The notes: a model not told the origin generated them from the sequence alone. DNA of 23,498 nucleotides from an uncultured Dialister sp. (GCA_900557365.1 UPXR01000012.1:1-23498); one strand, 5' to 3'; shown: positions 15,544 through 23,498, counted from the first letter of the stretch. A program made the numbers and translations.

Positions 15544-15573
15544 AATCTATCATTCTTTAAGTGAGCTTGTCAA
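15544..15573 (-). promoter_or_regulatory. promoter of the T-box/ECF operon
   Basis: On the minus strand a perfect TTGACA (plus coordinates 15568-15573) is followed after 18 bases by TAGATT (15544-15549). The -35 overlaps the mscS stop codon (15570-15572). Start near 15537, just before stem I. Confidence 0.75.
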
Positions 15574-16439
15574 GATGAAAGTTTGTCCGGAGCAGTATGG
15601 ATGACCAGCTGAGGGAATGGAATGTCAATGCCTTCCCGGTCAAAGGCGGCCTTGACGGCAATATAAATTTCATTCTGTGCTTCGTAAAATTTGGTCCGGT
15701 CAACCGGAGCTCTGGCATAAATATTGATGGAAGATGCAGCCATTTCGGAAATATAGATTGTAATTCCTTCTTTATCCAGTACATACGGGCTTTCGCTGAA
15801 AATTTCCCGCAAAAGAGAAAGGCAGGAACGCAGATCGGTGTCATACCCCACGCCGAAAGTGTATTCCAGATTTCTTACATCATTATAGGAATAGTTTTTG
15901 ATAGGGCTGCTGATCAGAGCAGAATTGGGGATTACGATCATTTGGTTGCCCAGCGTAGAAAGAACGGTATACATGATACGGATATCTTTCACCGTTCCTT
16001 CACCTGCAGAAGTTTTGATATAATCTCCCACACGGAAAGGTTTGAAGATCAGAATAAAAATTCCTGAGGCTACATTGCCGATATTATCTTTTAATCCAAG
16101 TGCAATGGCAAGACCGATGCCGCCGAAGGCTGCCGCCAGGGTTCCCGCATTGAATCCGGCGGTACCCAGTGCGAAGAGGACAACGATAGCCAGGAAGAAA
16201 AAGAATATAATTTCAGAAATGAAGCTTCGTGCAGACGGATCTACATTGCTGCGTTCCAGCAGATGACGGGCACCGCGCCGGATATATCGGCAGATGATAT
16301 ATCCGATGATAAAAATAAGGATTGCGGTAATCCAATCCATTCCGCGGGCCAAAGCGACATCCTTCAGATTGTTCAGAAGGTGTCCGGTCCAGTCCAGTTC
16401 GGCATTGACGGCCTGTGATACTGCATTTTGGTTTTCCAA
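15570..16439 (-). CDS. mscS: small-conductance mechanosensitive channel (MscS family)
   Basis: Membrane channel that opens under tension to release solutes on osmotic downshock. 289 residues. Three membrane segments: ~34-53, ~72-91 and the pore-lining Gly/Ala-rich TM3 (AGTLAAAFGGIGLAIALGLKD, ~98-118), followed by NVASGIFILIFKPFRVGDYI and the beta-rich cytoplasmic domain (GTVKDIRIMYTVLST, MIVIPNSALISSPIKNYS). The start codon is TTG at 16439, chosen because AAGGAGG (plus coordinates 16446-16452) is ideally spaced and no ATG serves that site. An imperfect inverted repeat lies just upstream. It is the last gene of the ppx-queF-mscS run, with no terminator before the T-box promoter. Confidence 0.93.
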   Translation of the reverse strand: MENQNAVSQAVNAELDWTGHLLNNLKDVALARGMDWITAILIFIIGYIICRYIRRGARHLLERSNVDPSARSFISEIIFFFFLAIVVLFALGTAGFNAGTLAAAFGGIGLAIALGLKDNIGNVASGIFILIFKPFRVGDYIKTSAGEGTVKDIRIMYTVLSTLGNQMIVIPNSALISSPIKNYSYNDVRNLEYTFGVGYDTDLRSCLSLLREIFSESPYVLDKEGITIYISEMAASSINIYARAPVDRTKFYEAQNEIYIAVKAAFDREGIDIPFPQLVIHTAPDKLSS

Positions 16440-16459
16440 AAGGCGCCTCCTTAATGATA

Positions 16460-16489
16460 TTTGGATATCTGTATACTTTATATTCCAAA
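16460..16489. repeat. inverted repeat upstream of mscS
   Basis: TTTGGATAT (16460-16468) and ATATTCCAAA (16480-16489) are inverted copies differing by one base, 8-20 bases before the mscS ribosome site. It could be an operator or a hairpin in the mscS leader. A second GC-rich inverted repeat (GGAGC 16491-16495 with GCTCC 16522-16526, enclosing CGCC/GGCG) lies next to it. No clear promoter or terminator is seen in this gap. Confidence 0.45.
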
Positions 16490-16567
16490 CGGAGCCGCCC
16501 GAATGCCCTAGGCGAAGAGGAGCTCCTGCGGAATTTTACGTTTGAGGCGGAAAAAAGCAGAGAACTT

Positions 16568-17062
16568 TTATCGATTATCTACCTTTTCCGGATTCAAGTC
16601 ATGGTGAAGAAGACGATAGCGGGCAAAATCTTTCCATTCCGTATCAGGCATTCCGTAATTGGCATAAGGATCTATGGAAAGACCGCCGCGGGGGAGAAAG
16701 CGACCCCATACTTCCATGTATCGGGGCTTGAGAAGGCGAACAAGATCTTTCAAAATCATATTCACACAGTCTTCATGGAAGTCTCCGTGATTGCGGAAAC
16801 TGAAAAGGTACAGCTTCAGCGACTTGCTTTCCACGATGTATTGATCGGGGATGTAGGAAATATAAATGGTAGCAAAGTCCGGCTGTCCCGTTTTGGGGCA
16901 AAGGCTTGTAAATTCCGGACAGTTGAATTTTACAAAGTAGTCATTCTCCGTATGCTTGTTGGGGATTTTTTCCAAAAGATCCGGATTATAATCAAAGGCA
17001 TATTTTGTATTTTGGTTTCCCAGAAGAGTCAGATTTTCCAGACCCTCTCTTGTTTCTGTCAT
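16568..17062 (-). CDS. queF: NADPH-dependent preQ0 reductase QueF (short, unimodular type)
   Basis: Reduces 7-cyano-7-deazaguanine (preQ0) to preQ1 in queuosine tRNA-modification synthesis. 164 residues, matching the single-domain QueF of Bacillus type. The nucleophilic cysteine sits in [19 protein letters not shown] (C55) with the proton-relay aspartate D62. The NADPH-binding QueF motif follows as [22 protein letters not shown] (E78 to H93 region, with the usual ESKSLK start). AAGGAG precedes the ATG. No queC, queD or queE lies in the window and no preQ1 riboswitch could be recognised in the 96 bases upstream. It lies between ppx and mscS on the same strand. Confidence 0.96.
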   Translation of the reverse strand: MTETREGLENLTLLGNQNTKYAFDYNPDLLEKIPNKHTENDYFVKFNCPEFTSLCPKTGQPDFATIYISYIPDQYIVESKSLKLYLFSFRNHGDFHEDCVNMILKDLVRLLKPRYMEVWGRFLPRGGLSIDPYANYGMPDTEWKDFARYRLLHHDLNPEKVDNR

Positions 17063-17158
17063 AACAGTCTCCTTGTTTTATACGTTCCGGCATCTGCCGG
17101 CAGTTATTCAAATTAGAATCCATAGATTCAAAAAGGGAAGGGCAAGCTGAGCGGCTTA

Positions 17159-18775
17159 TCAGGAATGAACGGATTCGGGAACAGCCGCATCTGCAGCACA
17201 TAACCGTTTGGCTTTTTCCAGAATTTCATTTCTCCCTTTTGTACCGGGGAACCACTGAATCAGCAGGGGGATTCCGAAGGATTTTTCAAAGTCCTTTAAC
17301 AGATGATTGACGGCATGAGCGGGAACATCAAAGTTATCTGACGAAGTATAAATACGAAGGTCCATGGCCTTCTTGCGGTCGGCACAGATCAGCCGGGTAA
17401 TGCAATGTTCTCTGTTTTCATCCAGTGCTTCCGCTAAAGCGAGGAAAAGGGAAAGAATTTTTACCTGACGGACATCTTCTTCTGTCAGAAGACATGTATG
17501 CGGGAATGACTTCATCATCTTTCCGGAATAGCCATGGTGAAATGCACAGACCAGAGCCGCCATGAGCTGTTCTCTGTGAGTCCATCCGAAGATATGCGCA
17601 TTGGCTACCATGTAGGCACTGTGCCGGGCATGGCTGTAATAATTAATCAGAGTACCTACATCATGGAGATAACCGGCAGCAGCCAGAACATGACGAAGCC
17701 TTTGCGGGAGCTGATGTCTCTTGGCCCACTGATCAAAAAGTGAAAGAGCCATAAGCGTTACATATTGTGTATGAAGTGTGTCGTGAGGGGCCAGGGTTCG
17801 CTGATAGTTCCGGACGGAATCAAGGAGCATATTCTTTTCACCCTTCGGCTCCTGCCTGTACAGTGAATCATAGTAGTGGAAGAAAAGACCTTCCCGCAGA
17901 CCGCAGCCGGAAATAATAAGGTAGGGAGCCCTGGCTCTTTTTACGATTTCCCGGACGGCCAGAGAACCGGCGATAATGATATCGGCACGCTCAGTGGAAA
18001 GACCGGAAATTTTCAGACGTTCGTCCCGTGTTTTTCCGCAAAGCATATCTACAATGGCGAAAAGATTCTTTGAGGGAAGCTGATAATTATGCAGCTTGTG
18101 AAGGGGATAAACGGAAGCCCGCTGATCAATCTTGGCCAGATTACGAATGGTGCCTCCTACACCGATTACGGGAATAGGCTCCGCAGGGAACCAGGCAATC
18201 TTATCCAGAAGCCGGGAAATATATTTTCCGATTTCTTCTGCCTGCTCTTTTGTGACAGTATCCTCGGAGTGAAATTTCTCTGTCAGAGTTACTGCGCCGA
18301 CGGGAATGGAAACGGAGTGAAGACGTTTTTTATTTCGAATCAGGGAAATTTCCACGCTGGCTCCGCCTAAATCAAAAAGCAGAAAATCGCTGGCATCGAT
18401 TGTATGGAGAACCCCGGAAACACCCAGAGATGCTTCTTTCTGGCCGCTGATGATTGTCATGGGAATGCCGGTGGACAGGTGGACTCTTCGAAGGAAAGAG
18501 GCTCCGTTCAGAGCATTTCGTACGGCTGCCGTCGCAACAGCCAATACTTTGTCCACCTGCTGAACTTTTATGATGCCTGCATAGACGGCGAGACAGCGGA
18601 GTGCTCTCATCTGGGCTTCTTCCGAAAGAAGCCTTGAGGATGGACTCATGCCTTCGGCCAGACGGATGGATTTCTTTTCCTGATAAATTAATTTGTAAGC
18701 TCCGTTTGATTCAACTTCAATGATGATAAAACGGATGGAATTGGAACCTAAATCAATGATGGCAATACGTTTCAT
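17159..18775 (-). CDS. ppx: exopolyphosphatase / guanosine pentaphosphatase (Ppx/GppA family) with HD domain
   Basis: Removes terminal phosphate from polyphosphate, or hydrolyses pppGpp; which of the two cannot be told by sequence. 538 residues. The ASKHA-fold N-terminal part is intact: IDLGSNSIRFIIIEV (7-21), VATAAVRNALNG, the catalytic glutamate in SGQKEASLGVSGV (E114), the phosphate loop DLGGASVEIS (135-144) and VIGVGGTIRNLA (203-214). The C-terminal half has an HD-type domain with LHDVG (370-374). The start at 18775 follows AGAGGAG; in-frame codons upstream lack a ribosome site. It is transcribed away from the ppx-like/ppk1 operon across a 421-base gap, so synthesis and breakdown of polyphosphate are neighbours but on opposite strands. 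Confidence 0.94.
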   Translation of the reverse strand: MKRIAIIDLGSNSIRFIIIEVESNGAYKLIYQEKKSIRLAEGMSPSSRLLSEEAQMRALRCLAVYAGIIKVQQVDKVLAVATAAVRNALNGASFLRRVHLSTGIPMTIISGQKEASLGVSGVLHTIDASDFLLFDLGGASVEISLIRNKKRLHSVSIPVGAVTLTEKFHSEDTVTKEQAEEIGKYISRLLDKIAWFPAEPIPVIGVGGTIRNLAKIDQRASVYPLHKLHNYQLPSKNLFAIVDMLCGKTRDERLKISGLSTERADIIIAGSLAVREIVKRARAPYLIISGCGLREGLFFHYYDSLYRQEPKGEKNMLLDSVRNYQRTLAPHDTLHTQYVTLMALSLFDQWAKRHQLPQRLRHVLAAAGYLHDVGTLINYYSHARHSAYMVANAHIFGWTHREQLMAALVCAFHHGYSGKMMKSFPHTCLLTEEDVRQVKILSLFLALAEALDENREHCITRLICADRKKAMDLRIYTSSDNFDVPAHAVNHLLKDFEKSFGIPLLIQWFPGTKGRNEILEKAKRLCAADAAVPESVHS

Positions 18776-18958
18776 GATTTCTCCTCTGGAACAGTTCGGA
18801 AATTGATTCTTATTGACATTTTTATTGTACACCACAGCGAGGGTGAATTAAAGAACCTGTGTCAAAGGCATAAATGAGGTATAAACTGAGGAATTCAGTA
18901 AGCGGAACGTAAAAAATTTGTAAGGAATGGGAAAAACGGATAAGCGGACAGGGGATTG

Positions 18959-18967
18959 TGATATAAT
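18959..18967 (+). promoter_or_regulatory. extended -10 promoter of ppx-like/ppk1
   Basis: TGA followed by a perfect TATAAT (18962-18967). The -35 region (GATAAG at 17 bases) is poor. No Pho box is obvious. Confidence 0.65.
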
Positions 18968-19027
18968 AAAAATATAAACGGCGGGGAAATATAATTTTTC
19001 AGATTTATGCAGAAAATTCGCATAAAA

Positions 19028-19145
19028 GCGAAGCTTTTTGCTGTTTTCCGCTGTTGTCTTTTGATGAGTCATTTTGAGAAAACAGAATCTTCTGAGAAGG
19101 TTTGCTCAGGAAGAAACTGCATGTATGAACAGGGGAAAGCTTCGC
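19028..19145 (+). repeat. long-range inverted repeat in the ppx-like/ppk1 leader
   Basis: GCGAAGCTTT (19028-19037) is perfectly complementary to AAAGCTTCGC (19136-19145). Between them CTGAG (19092-19096) can pair with CTCAG (19105-19109). The leader RNA could therefore close a ~100-base domain shortly before the ribosome site at 19184-19191. Confidence 0.5.
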
Positions 19146-19196
19146 GGGAAATGTAGATCCGTGATGTTTTTTTATTTCATCATAAGGGAGGCTTTT

Positions 19197-20753
19197 ATGT
19201 CTGAGGTAAAGCCGCTGATTTATGGGATTATCCATATCGGATCAGCCAGTTTATCCATGTCCATTGCAGAGTACAGGGGCATGGGGGACATTCGTGTCAT
19301 TGAGTCTGTCCAGAAAGATACAACTTTCGGTGCGGAAGTATTTAACCACAGAAGTCTTTCTTTTGCATCGATTCGTAAGCTTTGCCATATGCTGAACGGT
19401 TTAAAGCAGCTGCTGAATGACTATCGGGTCAAAGTGTATGCGGTTTATGCTACGGCGGTTCTCCGGGAAGCAGAAAATCAGCGGGCAATTCTGGACTTGA
19501 TTCGGGTCAATACGGGATTCAATGTTCAGATTGTGGATATGCCGCAGGAAATTTACTTTAAGCATTTCGGCCTGCAGTATCAGGTACGCCGGTACAATCG
19601 CGAACATGAAGAGAAATTCGGAAAGAATTTTCTTTTTGTAGACATTACTTCCGGCTGTGTAGGACTTACCGTATGGCAGAACGGAGCGCTCTGCTATCAG
19701 CACAATGTACATATCGGAACACTTCGTCTTATAGAAACTTTTACCATGAATCAGAGAGATTCCCGCTCGTTCTCTGCGGCTCTTTCCGAATACATCCATG
19801 CTATTATGAAGCCGCTGTGGGCGGGCATCCGTGATTATCATATTGATGCACTGTTTCTTTCAGGCCGGGAAGCCCGGATTGCAGGAATGCTGATGGGGCT
19901 TCCGGTGGAGCAGAATACGATTACGGAAGTATCTCCTTCGGTGATTCATGATTTTTACAGAAAAACGGCTTCGCTTTCCGTATCCATCATTCGGCAGAAA
20001 TATCATGTAAATGAAGGGGAAGCATCGGTTGTTTTGCCCACGATTCATATCTGTGAAGAAATTTTGAGAAATGTACCGGTAGAGAATGTTGCTTTAATGA
20101 ATATGAAATTTATTCAGGCAGCAGTTATGTTTTACGGCGCCAAAAAGACAAATGATAACGCTCTTCTCTATATGCGGGCACAGAATCTGGAACTTACCCG
20201 CTCCATCGCGAAATCTTATTACTATGAACCGGAGCATGTCCGGGTGATGGAATTGTACAGCCATATTATTATGAACGCTTTTGACAAGCGGGGCGGATTT
20301 AATGAAAGAGATGAATTCCTCCTTCGGATGGCGATTATTCTGTATCAGATCGGAAAATATGTCAATCTTCTGGGCTCTTCGATTCAGTCCTGGCATATGA
20401 TCCGGGGAATTGATATATTCGGGATTTCCGACAGGGAAAAGGATATCGTTGCAAGTGTTGTTTATTATGACCATAAAGGAACGCCGAAGGACGATGACAT
20501 GCCTTTCCGAATTCTTTCCGATGAGTCCAAGATGACTGCTCTGCGTTTGATTGCAATTCTTCGTCTTGTCCGGGCCATGGATATTTCGAGAAAACAGAAA
20601 ATGAAAGATATCACTGCCCGTATTACAGGCGATACGCTGCTGATTGAGTATGACAGTCAGGAAGACACCGCTTTGGAAACATGGATGTTTGATAAAGAAA
20701 AGAAATTTTTTGAAACTATATTCGGCTTGGAAGCTAAGCTGGAACGGAGGTAA
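19197..20753 (+). CDS. diverged Ppx/GppA-like protein, possibly non-catalytic
   Basis: 518 residues with the layout of Ppx/GppA but altered active-site loops. The first phosphate loop reads IHIGSASLSMSI (12-23) where active enzymes have IDIGSNSxRL, so the aspartate is His. The second reads VDITSGCVGLTVW (148-160) instead of a DxGGGS-type loop. The third glycine loop is LSGREARIAG (221-230). TAVLREAENQ and the glutamate in MPQEIYFKHFGL (E118) are retained. The C-terminal HD-type domain also has LYQIGKYV (382-389) where LHDVG is expected. It may sense or bind polyphosphate or nucleotides, or regulate Ppk. The start at 19197 follows AAGGGAGG; upstream in-frame codons lack a site. ppk1 begins 2 bases after its stop, and its last codons carry the ppk1 ribosome site GGAGG. 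Confidence 0.85.
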   Translation: MSEVKPLIYGIIHIGSASLSMSIAEYRGMGDIRVIESVQKDTTFGAEVFNHRSLSFASIRKLCHMLNGLKQLLNDYRVKVYAVYATAVLREAENQRAILDLIRVNTGFNVQIVDMPQEIYFKHFGLQYQVRRYNREHEEKFGKNFLFVDITSGCVGLTVWQNGALCYQHNVHIGTLRLIETFTMNQRDSRSFSAALSEYIHAIMKPLWAGIRDYHIDALFLSGREARIAGMLMGLPVEQNTITEVSPSVIHDFYRKTASLSVSIIRQKYHVNEGEASVVLPTIHICEEILRNVPVENVALMNMKFIQAAVMFYGAKKTNDNALLYMRAQNLELTRSIAKSYYYEPEHVRVMELYSHIIMNAFDKRGGFNERDEFLLRMAIILYQIGKYVNLLGSSIQSWHMIRGIDIFGISDREKDIVASVVYYDHKGTPKDDDMPFRILSDESKMTALRLIAILRLVRAMDISRKQKMKDITARITGDTLLIEYDSQEDTALETWMFDKEKKFFETIFGLEAKLERR

Positions 20754-20755
20754 GT

Positions 20756-22930
20756 ATGGACGCCGATCTCAGGAATCACCGGTATTATTTGAATCGCGAA
20801 TTGTCCTGGCTGCAGTTTAACAGGAGAGTCATGCAGGAAGCTGTGGACCCGAACAATCCTCTTCTGGAAAAATTGAAATTTCTGGCAATCACCAGCTCCA
20901 ATCTGGATGAATTTTTCATGATTCGCGTAGCAGGTCTGAAACATCAAAAAGAAAATAATATCAGCCGCCGGGATATTGCCAATATGACTCCGGCAGAACA
21001 GCTGGATGCCATTTCTGATTTCTGTCAGCATCTTGTGACGCAGCAGTATCATTATCTGAAAATTATATTGAAGGAACTGGAAAAAGAAGGTCTTTATTTC
21101 ATTCAGCCCAAGGATGCAAAGCCTTTTCAGCAGGATTGGCTGGAAAACTATTTCGAAAGAGAAATATTCCCGGTTGTTACGCCCATGGCTGTCGATTCCT
21201 CACATCCTTTTCCCTTCCTGGCAGCGAAAAGCCTGAATATCGCAATGCTCCTGGAGAAAAATGAAAGAGGAACCGATATTGATGAAGAAAATGATATCGA
21301 TGTAAAGACGGCAATTGTGCCGGTGCCGTCCCTGCTGCCCCGAATCATTCGTCTGCCTGATGATTCGTCGAATCCCGGCCGTCATGATTTTGTTCTTCTG
21401 GAACAGGTACTGACCTATTACGCAGCCCGTCTTTTTATGGGGTATGATTTGCTGGAAGCCCGGCCTTTCCGCATTATTCGGGATGCCGATTTGTACATTG
21501 ATGAAGAAGATGCGCAGGATCTGGTTGTGGAAGTGGAGAAACAGCTGAAAAAGCGGCAGAGAGGACAGGCTGTCCGTATCGAATTCGAACGGGGAACGAG
21601 CCGTTTCATGCGCCGTTTCATGACCCAGGAAATGAATCTTGAAAAAGAAGATATGTATGAAATCGACGGACCGCTGGATATGACGATGTATTTTGGCTTT
21701 TGCGGTATCAAGGGATATGATCGGCTGCGCTACAAGGAAGCACATCCTCATCGCCCCTGGTCTATGATTGAATTGGAAAAGGGAAAGAAGCGGAATATTT
21801 TTGACATGATCCGTGAAAAAGACCTCCTGGTTCACCTTCCCTATGAATCTTTTGATGATTCCGTTGTTAACTTTGTTGCCTCTGCTGCAGTGGATGACAA
21901 TGTCCTGGCAATCAAACAGACTCTGTATCGTGTCTCCTCTTCCAGCCCGATTATTCAGGCTCTGGAAAAGGCGGCGCAAAACGGGAAACAGGTTACGGTT
22001 TTGATGGAAGTAAAGGCGCGTTTTGACGAAGCCAACAATATCTTGATGGCAAGGCGCCTGGAAAAAGCCGGGGCTCACGTAGTTTATGGGATGGTGGGAC
22101 TGAAGACCCATTCCAAGTGCACCCTTATCATTCGCCGCGAAAAGGACGGAATTCGCCGATATGTCCATGTGGCAACGGGGAACTACAATGCCTCTACGGC
22201 AAAGCTCTATACTGATTTGGGAATTTTTACCTGCAATGACCGGTTTGGCGCTGATGCTTCTGCTTTTTTCAATCTTCTGTCCGGGTATTCTGATCCGCCG
22301 ATCTGGGATTCCTTCATTGTGGCGCCTATCAATCTGCGGGAACGGTGTATGGAACTGATTGACAGAGAAATCCAGTTCGCAAAAGAAGGAGAAAATGCAC
22401 GAATTACAGCAAAGATGAATTCTCTTCTGGATAAGGAAATCATTGCTAAGCTGTATGAAGCATCCTGCGCAGGGGTGAAGATTGATTTAATCGTCCGGGG
22501 AATTTGTGTTCTGATTCCCGGTATTCCCGGCGTGAGTGACAATATTACTGTAAGAAGCCTGGTAGGACGTTTCCTGGAACACAGCCGTGTATTCCGCTTT
22601 GAAAACGGCGGCAGAGAAGAATTTTATATCAGCAGTGCAGACTGGATGCCGAGAAATCTGAATGACCGCGTAGAGCTTATGGTACCGGTCCGTGATGCCG
22701 ATCTTTGCAAGCGGCTGAACGATATGCTGGAATGGGAATTAGCAGATAATCAGAAGGCTCATGTTATGCAGTCTGACGGAACGTGGCGCAAGGATATCGC
22801 TCCCGAACAAAAGCTTTGTGCACAGAACCGTTTCCAGGCATTGGCGGAAGAAAGAACACAGGAAACAGAGATGTCTCTTGCACAAAAGCTGGAGCCCTAT
22901 GTACCGGTTTTCAGCAGTCATGAAGAATAA
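20756..22930 (+). CDS. ppk1: polyphosphate kinase 1
   Basis: Reversibly transfers the ATP gamma-phosphate to growing polyphosphate chains at the membrane. 724 residues, the usual PPK1 length. N-terminal domain: RYYLNRELSWLQFNRRVMQEA (9-29), SSNLDEFFMIRVAGL; middle domain: FPVVTPMAVDSSHPFPFLAAKSLN (138-161). Phospholipase D-like catalytic domains follow: LPYESFDDSVVNFVASAAVD, LMEVKARFDEANNI and GLKTHSKCTLI with the autophosphorylated histidine H452, then HVATGNYNASTAKLYTD. The second active-site histidine is H609 in EHSRVFRF, followed by ISSADWMPRNLNDRVE. All expected motifs are intact. It is translationally coupled to the upstream Ppx-like gene and followed by a strong terminator. Confidence 0.97.
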   Translation: MDADLRNHRYYLNRELSWLQFNRRVMQEAVDPNNPLLEKLKFLAITSSNLDEFFMIRVAGLKHQKENNISRRDIANMTPAEQLDAISDFCQHLVTQQYHYLKIILKELEKEGLYFIQPKDAKPFQQDWLENYFEREIFPVVTPMAVDSSHPFPFLAAKSLNIAMLLEKNERGTDIDEENDIDVKTAIVPVPSLLPRIIRLPDDSSNPGRHDFVLLEQVLTYYAARLFMGYDLLEARPFRIIRDADLYIDEEDAQDLVVEVEKQLKKRQRGQAVRIEFERGTSRFMRRFMTQEMNLEKEDMYEIDGPLDMTMYFGFCGIKGYDRLRYKEAHPHRPWSMIELEKGKKRNIFDMIREKDLLVHLPYESFDDSVVNFVASAAVDDNVLAIKQTLYRVSSSSPIIQALEKAAQNGKQVTVLMEVKARFDEANNILMARRLEKAGAHVVYGMVGLKTHSKCTLIIRREKDGIRRYVHVATGNYNASTAKLYTDLGIFTCNDRFGADASAFFNLLSGYSDPPIWDSFIVAPINLRERCMELIDREIQFAKEGENARITAKMNSLLDKEIIAKLYEASCAGVKIDLIVRGICVLIPGIPGVSDNITVRSLVGRFLEHSRVFRFENGGREEFYISSADWMPRNLNDRVELMVPVRDADLCKRLNDMLEWELADNQKAHVMQSDGTWRKDIAPEQKLCAQNRFQALAEERTQETEMSLAQKLEPYVPVFSSHEE

Positions 22931-22951
22931 TTTCAGGGAATTGAAATATAA

Positions 22952-23010
22952 AGAATAAGAAAAAGATCGGAGAAATAAAATCTATTTCTCTGATCTTTTT
23001 TTCTTATTCT
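22952..23010 (+). terminator. strong terminator after ppk1
   Basis: The long stem AAAGATCGGAGAAATA pairs with TATTTCTCTGATCTTT (one wobble) and extends through flanking AGAATAAG/CTTATTCT. T-run 22996-23002. The symmetric flanks would let it act in both directions. Confidence 0.93.
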
Positions 23011-23498
23011 GCGGCCCTGTCGATAGGAATTTGGAGCGGAAATATTTCAGGAAAGCGAAGCATAGTCTGAAAAATAATTTTGAACGGGCAGGAATTGCTG
23101 GGGCGGAAAATGAATAAAGTACAGTACCCGGGAAAGGGTGCAAATGAAAGGCATCTGTTCGGAAGCAGACCTTGCCTGAATGGATATTTCCACTTTTGCT
23201 GTTTAAATGCATGGATTTTGGGAACGAACCTCTCCGTTGGGCATATTTTTGAACAAAATCTCCCACATTGAGCAAAAATTGAAAATAATGCATGGAAAAA
23301 ATGGGACAAAAACCGCCAATCCTAAGTAAACCAATCTGTAAAATGAAGTTTACATTTTATGCAGGGATGGCCACGGATCAATGCAGAAAGTACGGTAATA
23401 TGGGAGATAGAATCACTCATAAATTTTTAATTTTGTACAAATGTCTATCGGTAGAGGACAAATTGACAATTAGGAAGAACAAGGAATACAGATAAATA
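23011..23498. other. 488 bases with no supported gene at the window end
   Basis: Open frames here are short, have no ribosome sites and resemble nothing I know. Small features only: overlapping hairpins TGTAAA/TTTACA and TAAAATG/CATTTTA around 23337-23360, a 10-base palindrome TTTGTACAAA at 23432-23441, and a perfect TTGACA at 23463-23468. A weak -10-like TACAGA lies 18 bases further on, so a promoter for a gene beyond the window is possible. The last ~200 bases are visibly more A/T-rich. Confidence 0.5.

Larger units (their letters stand above)
18776..19196. other. 421-base divergent intergenic region between ppx and the ppx-like/ppk1 operon
   Basis: No gene is supported. Toward the plus strand it holds the promoter at 18959-18967 and about 220 bases of leader. 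Toward the minus strand a possible -10 TACAAT lies near 18830 upstream of ppx, but its -35 is poor. The leader contains a 10-base inverted repeat and two small hairpins, described separately. Confidence 0.6.

Noticed and set aside
17063..17158. preQ1 riboswitch upstream of queF
   Set aside because: No class I or II consensus could be matched; only a small CCGGCAGATGCCGG hairpin is present.
23080..23271. Small open frame after ppk1
   Set aside because: No ribosome site and no recognisable sequence; overlapping frames on the other strand are equally long.

Overview
The window looks like chromosomal DNA of a low-to-mid-GC Firmicute. My best guess is Negativicutes (Veillonellaceae, Dialister/Megasphaera-like), based on gene content and style rather than a marker gene. 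Supporting signs are strong TATAAT-type promoters, AGGAGG ribosome sites, a canonical T-box leader, an ECF-type transporter, a PASTA-bearing class B penicillin-binding protein and an fhs-folD pair. No transposase, phage gene, CRISPR array, tRNA or rRNA was found. Apart from the diverged type I methylase/specificity-like protein at 1390-2874, the content is core metabolism.

Layout. (1) 1-1245, plus: a consensus promoter, a leader that may be an L13 autoregulatory RNA, rplM, rpsI and a terminator. (2) 1354-3499, plus: a protein with a decayed HsdM-like part fused to an HsdS-like half, then an RdgB/HAM1 pyrophosphatase. (3) 3524-5675, plus: speD (S-adenosylmethionine decarboxylase), a malic enzyme and a perfect terminator. 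(4) 5791-9358, plus: a CCA-adding-type tRNA nucleotidyltransferase with an HD domain, overlapping by 4 bases a class B PBP with one PASTA domain. (5) 9505-12169, plus: fhs and folD overlapping by one base, then a large terminator. (6) 12230-15573, minus: a three-gene ECF transporter operon behind a T-box riboswitch whose specifier reads TGG (tryptophan). The first gene is a fusion of the substrate-binding S component with an ATPase. (7) 15570-18775, minus: ppx/gppA, queF and mscS. (8) 18962-23010, plus: a long leader, a second diverged Ppx/GppA-like protein, ppk1 and a strong terminator. The last ~490 bases hold no convincing gene.

How the genes work together. The ECF operon is a tryptophan-responsive uptake system: uncharged tRNA-Trp should prevent termination in the leader and switch on S-A fusion, second ATPase and EcfT. 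The polyphosphate block pairs a normal-looking exopolyphosphatase, transcribed leftward, with a rightward operon in which a Ppx-fold protein with altered phosphate-binding loops lies 2 bases before polyphosphate kinase. The folate block feeds formate into one-carbon metabolism, but this FolD lacks two residues associated with the cyclohydrolase step. The most noteworthy items are the Trp T-box/S-A fusion transporter, the decayed M-S fusion, the FolD substitutions and the Ppx-like partner of Ppk.
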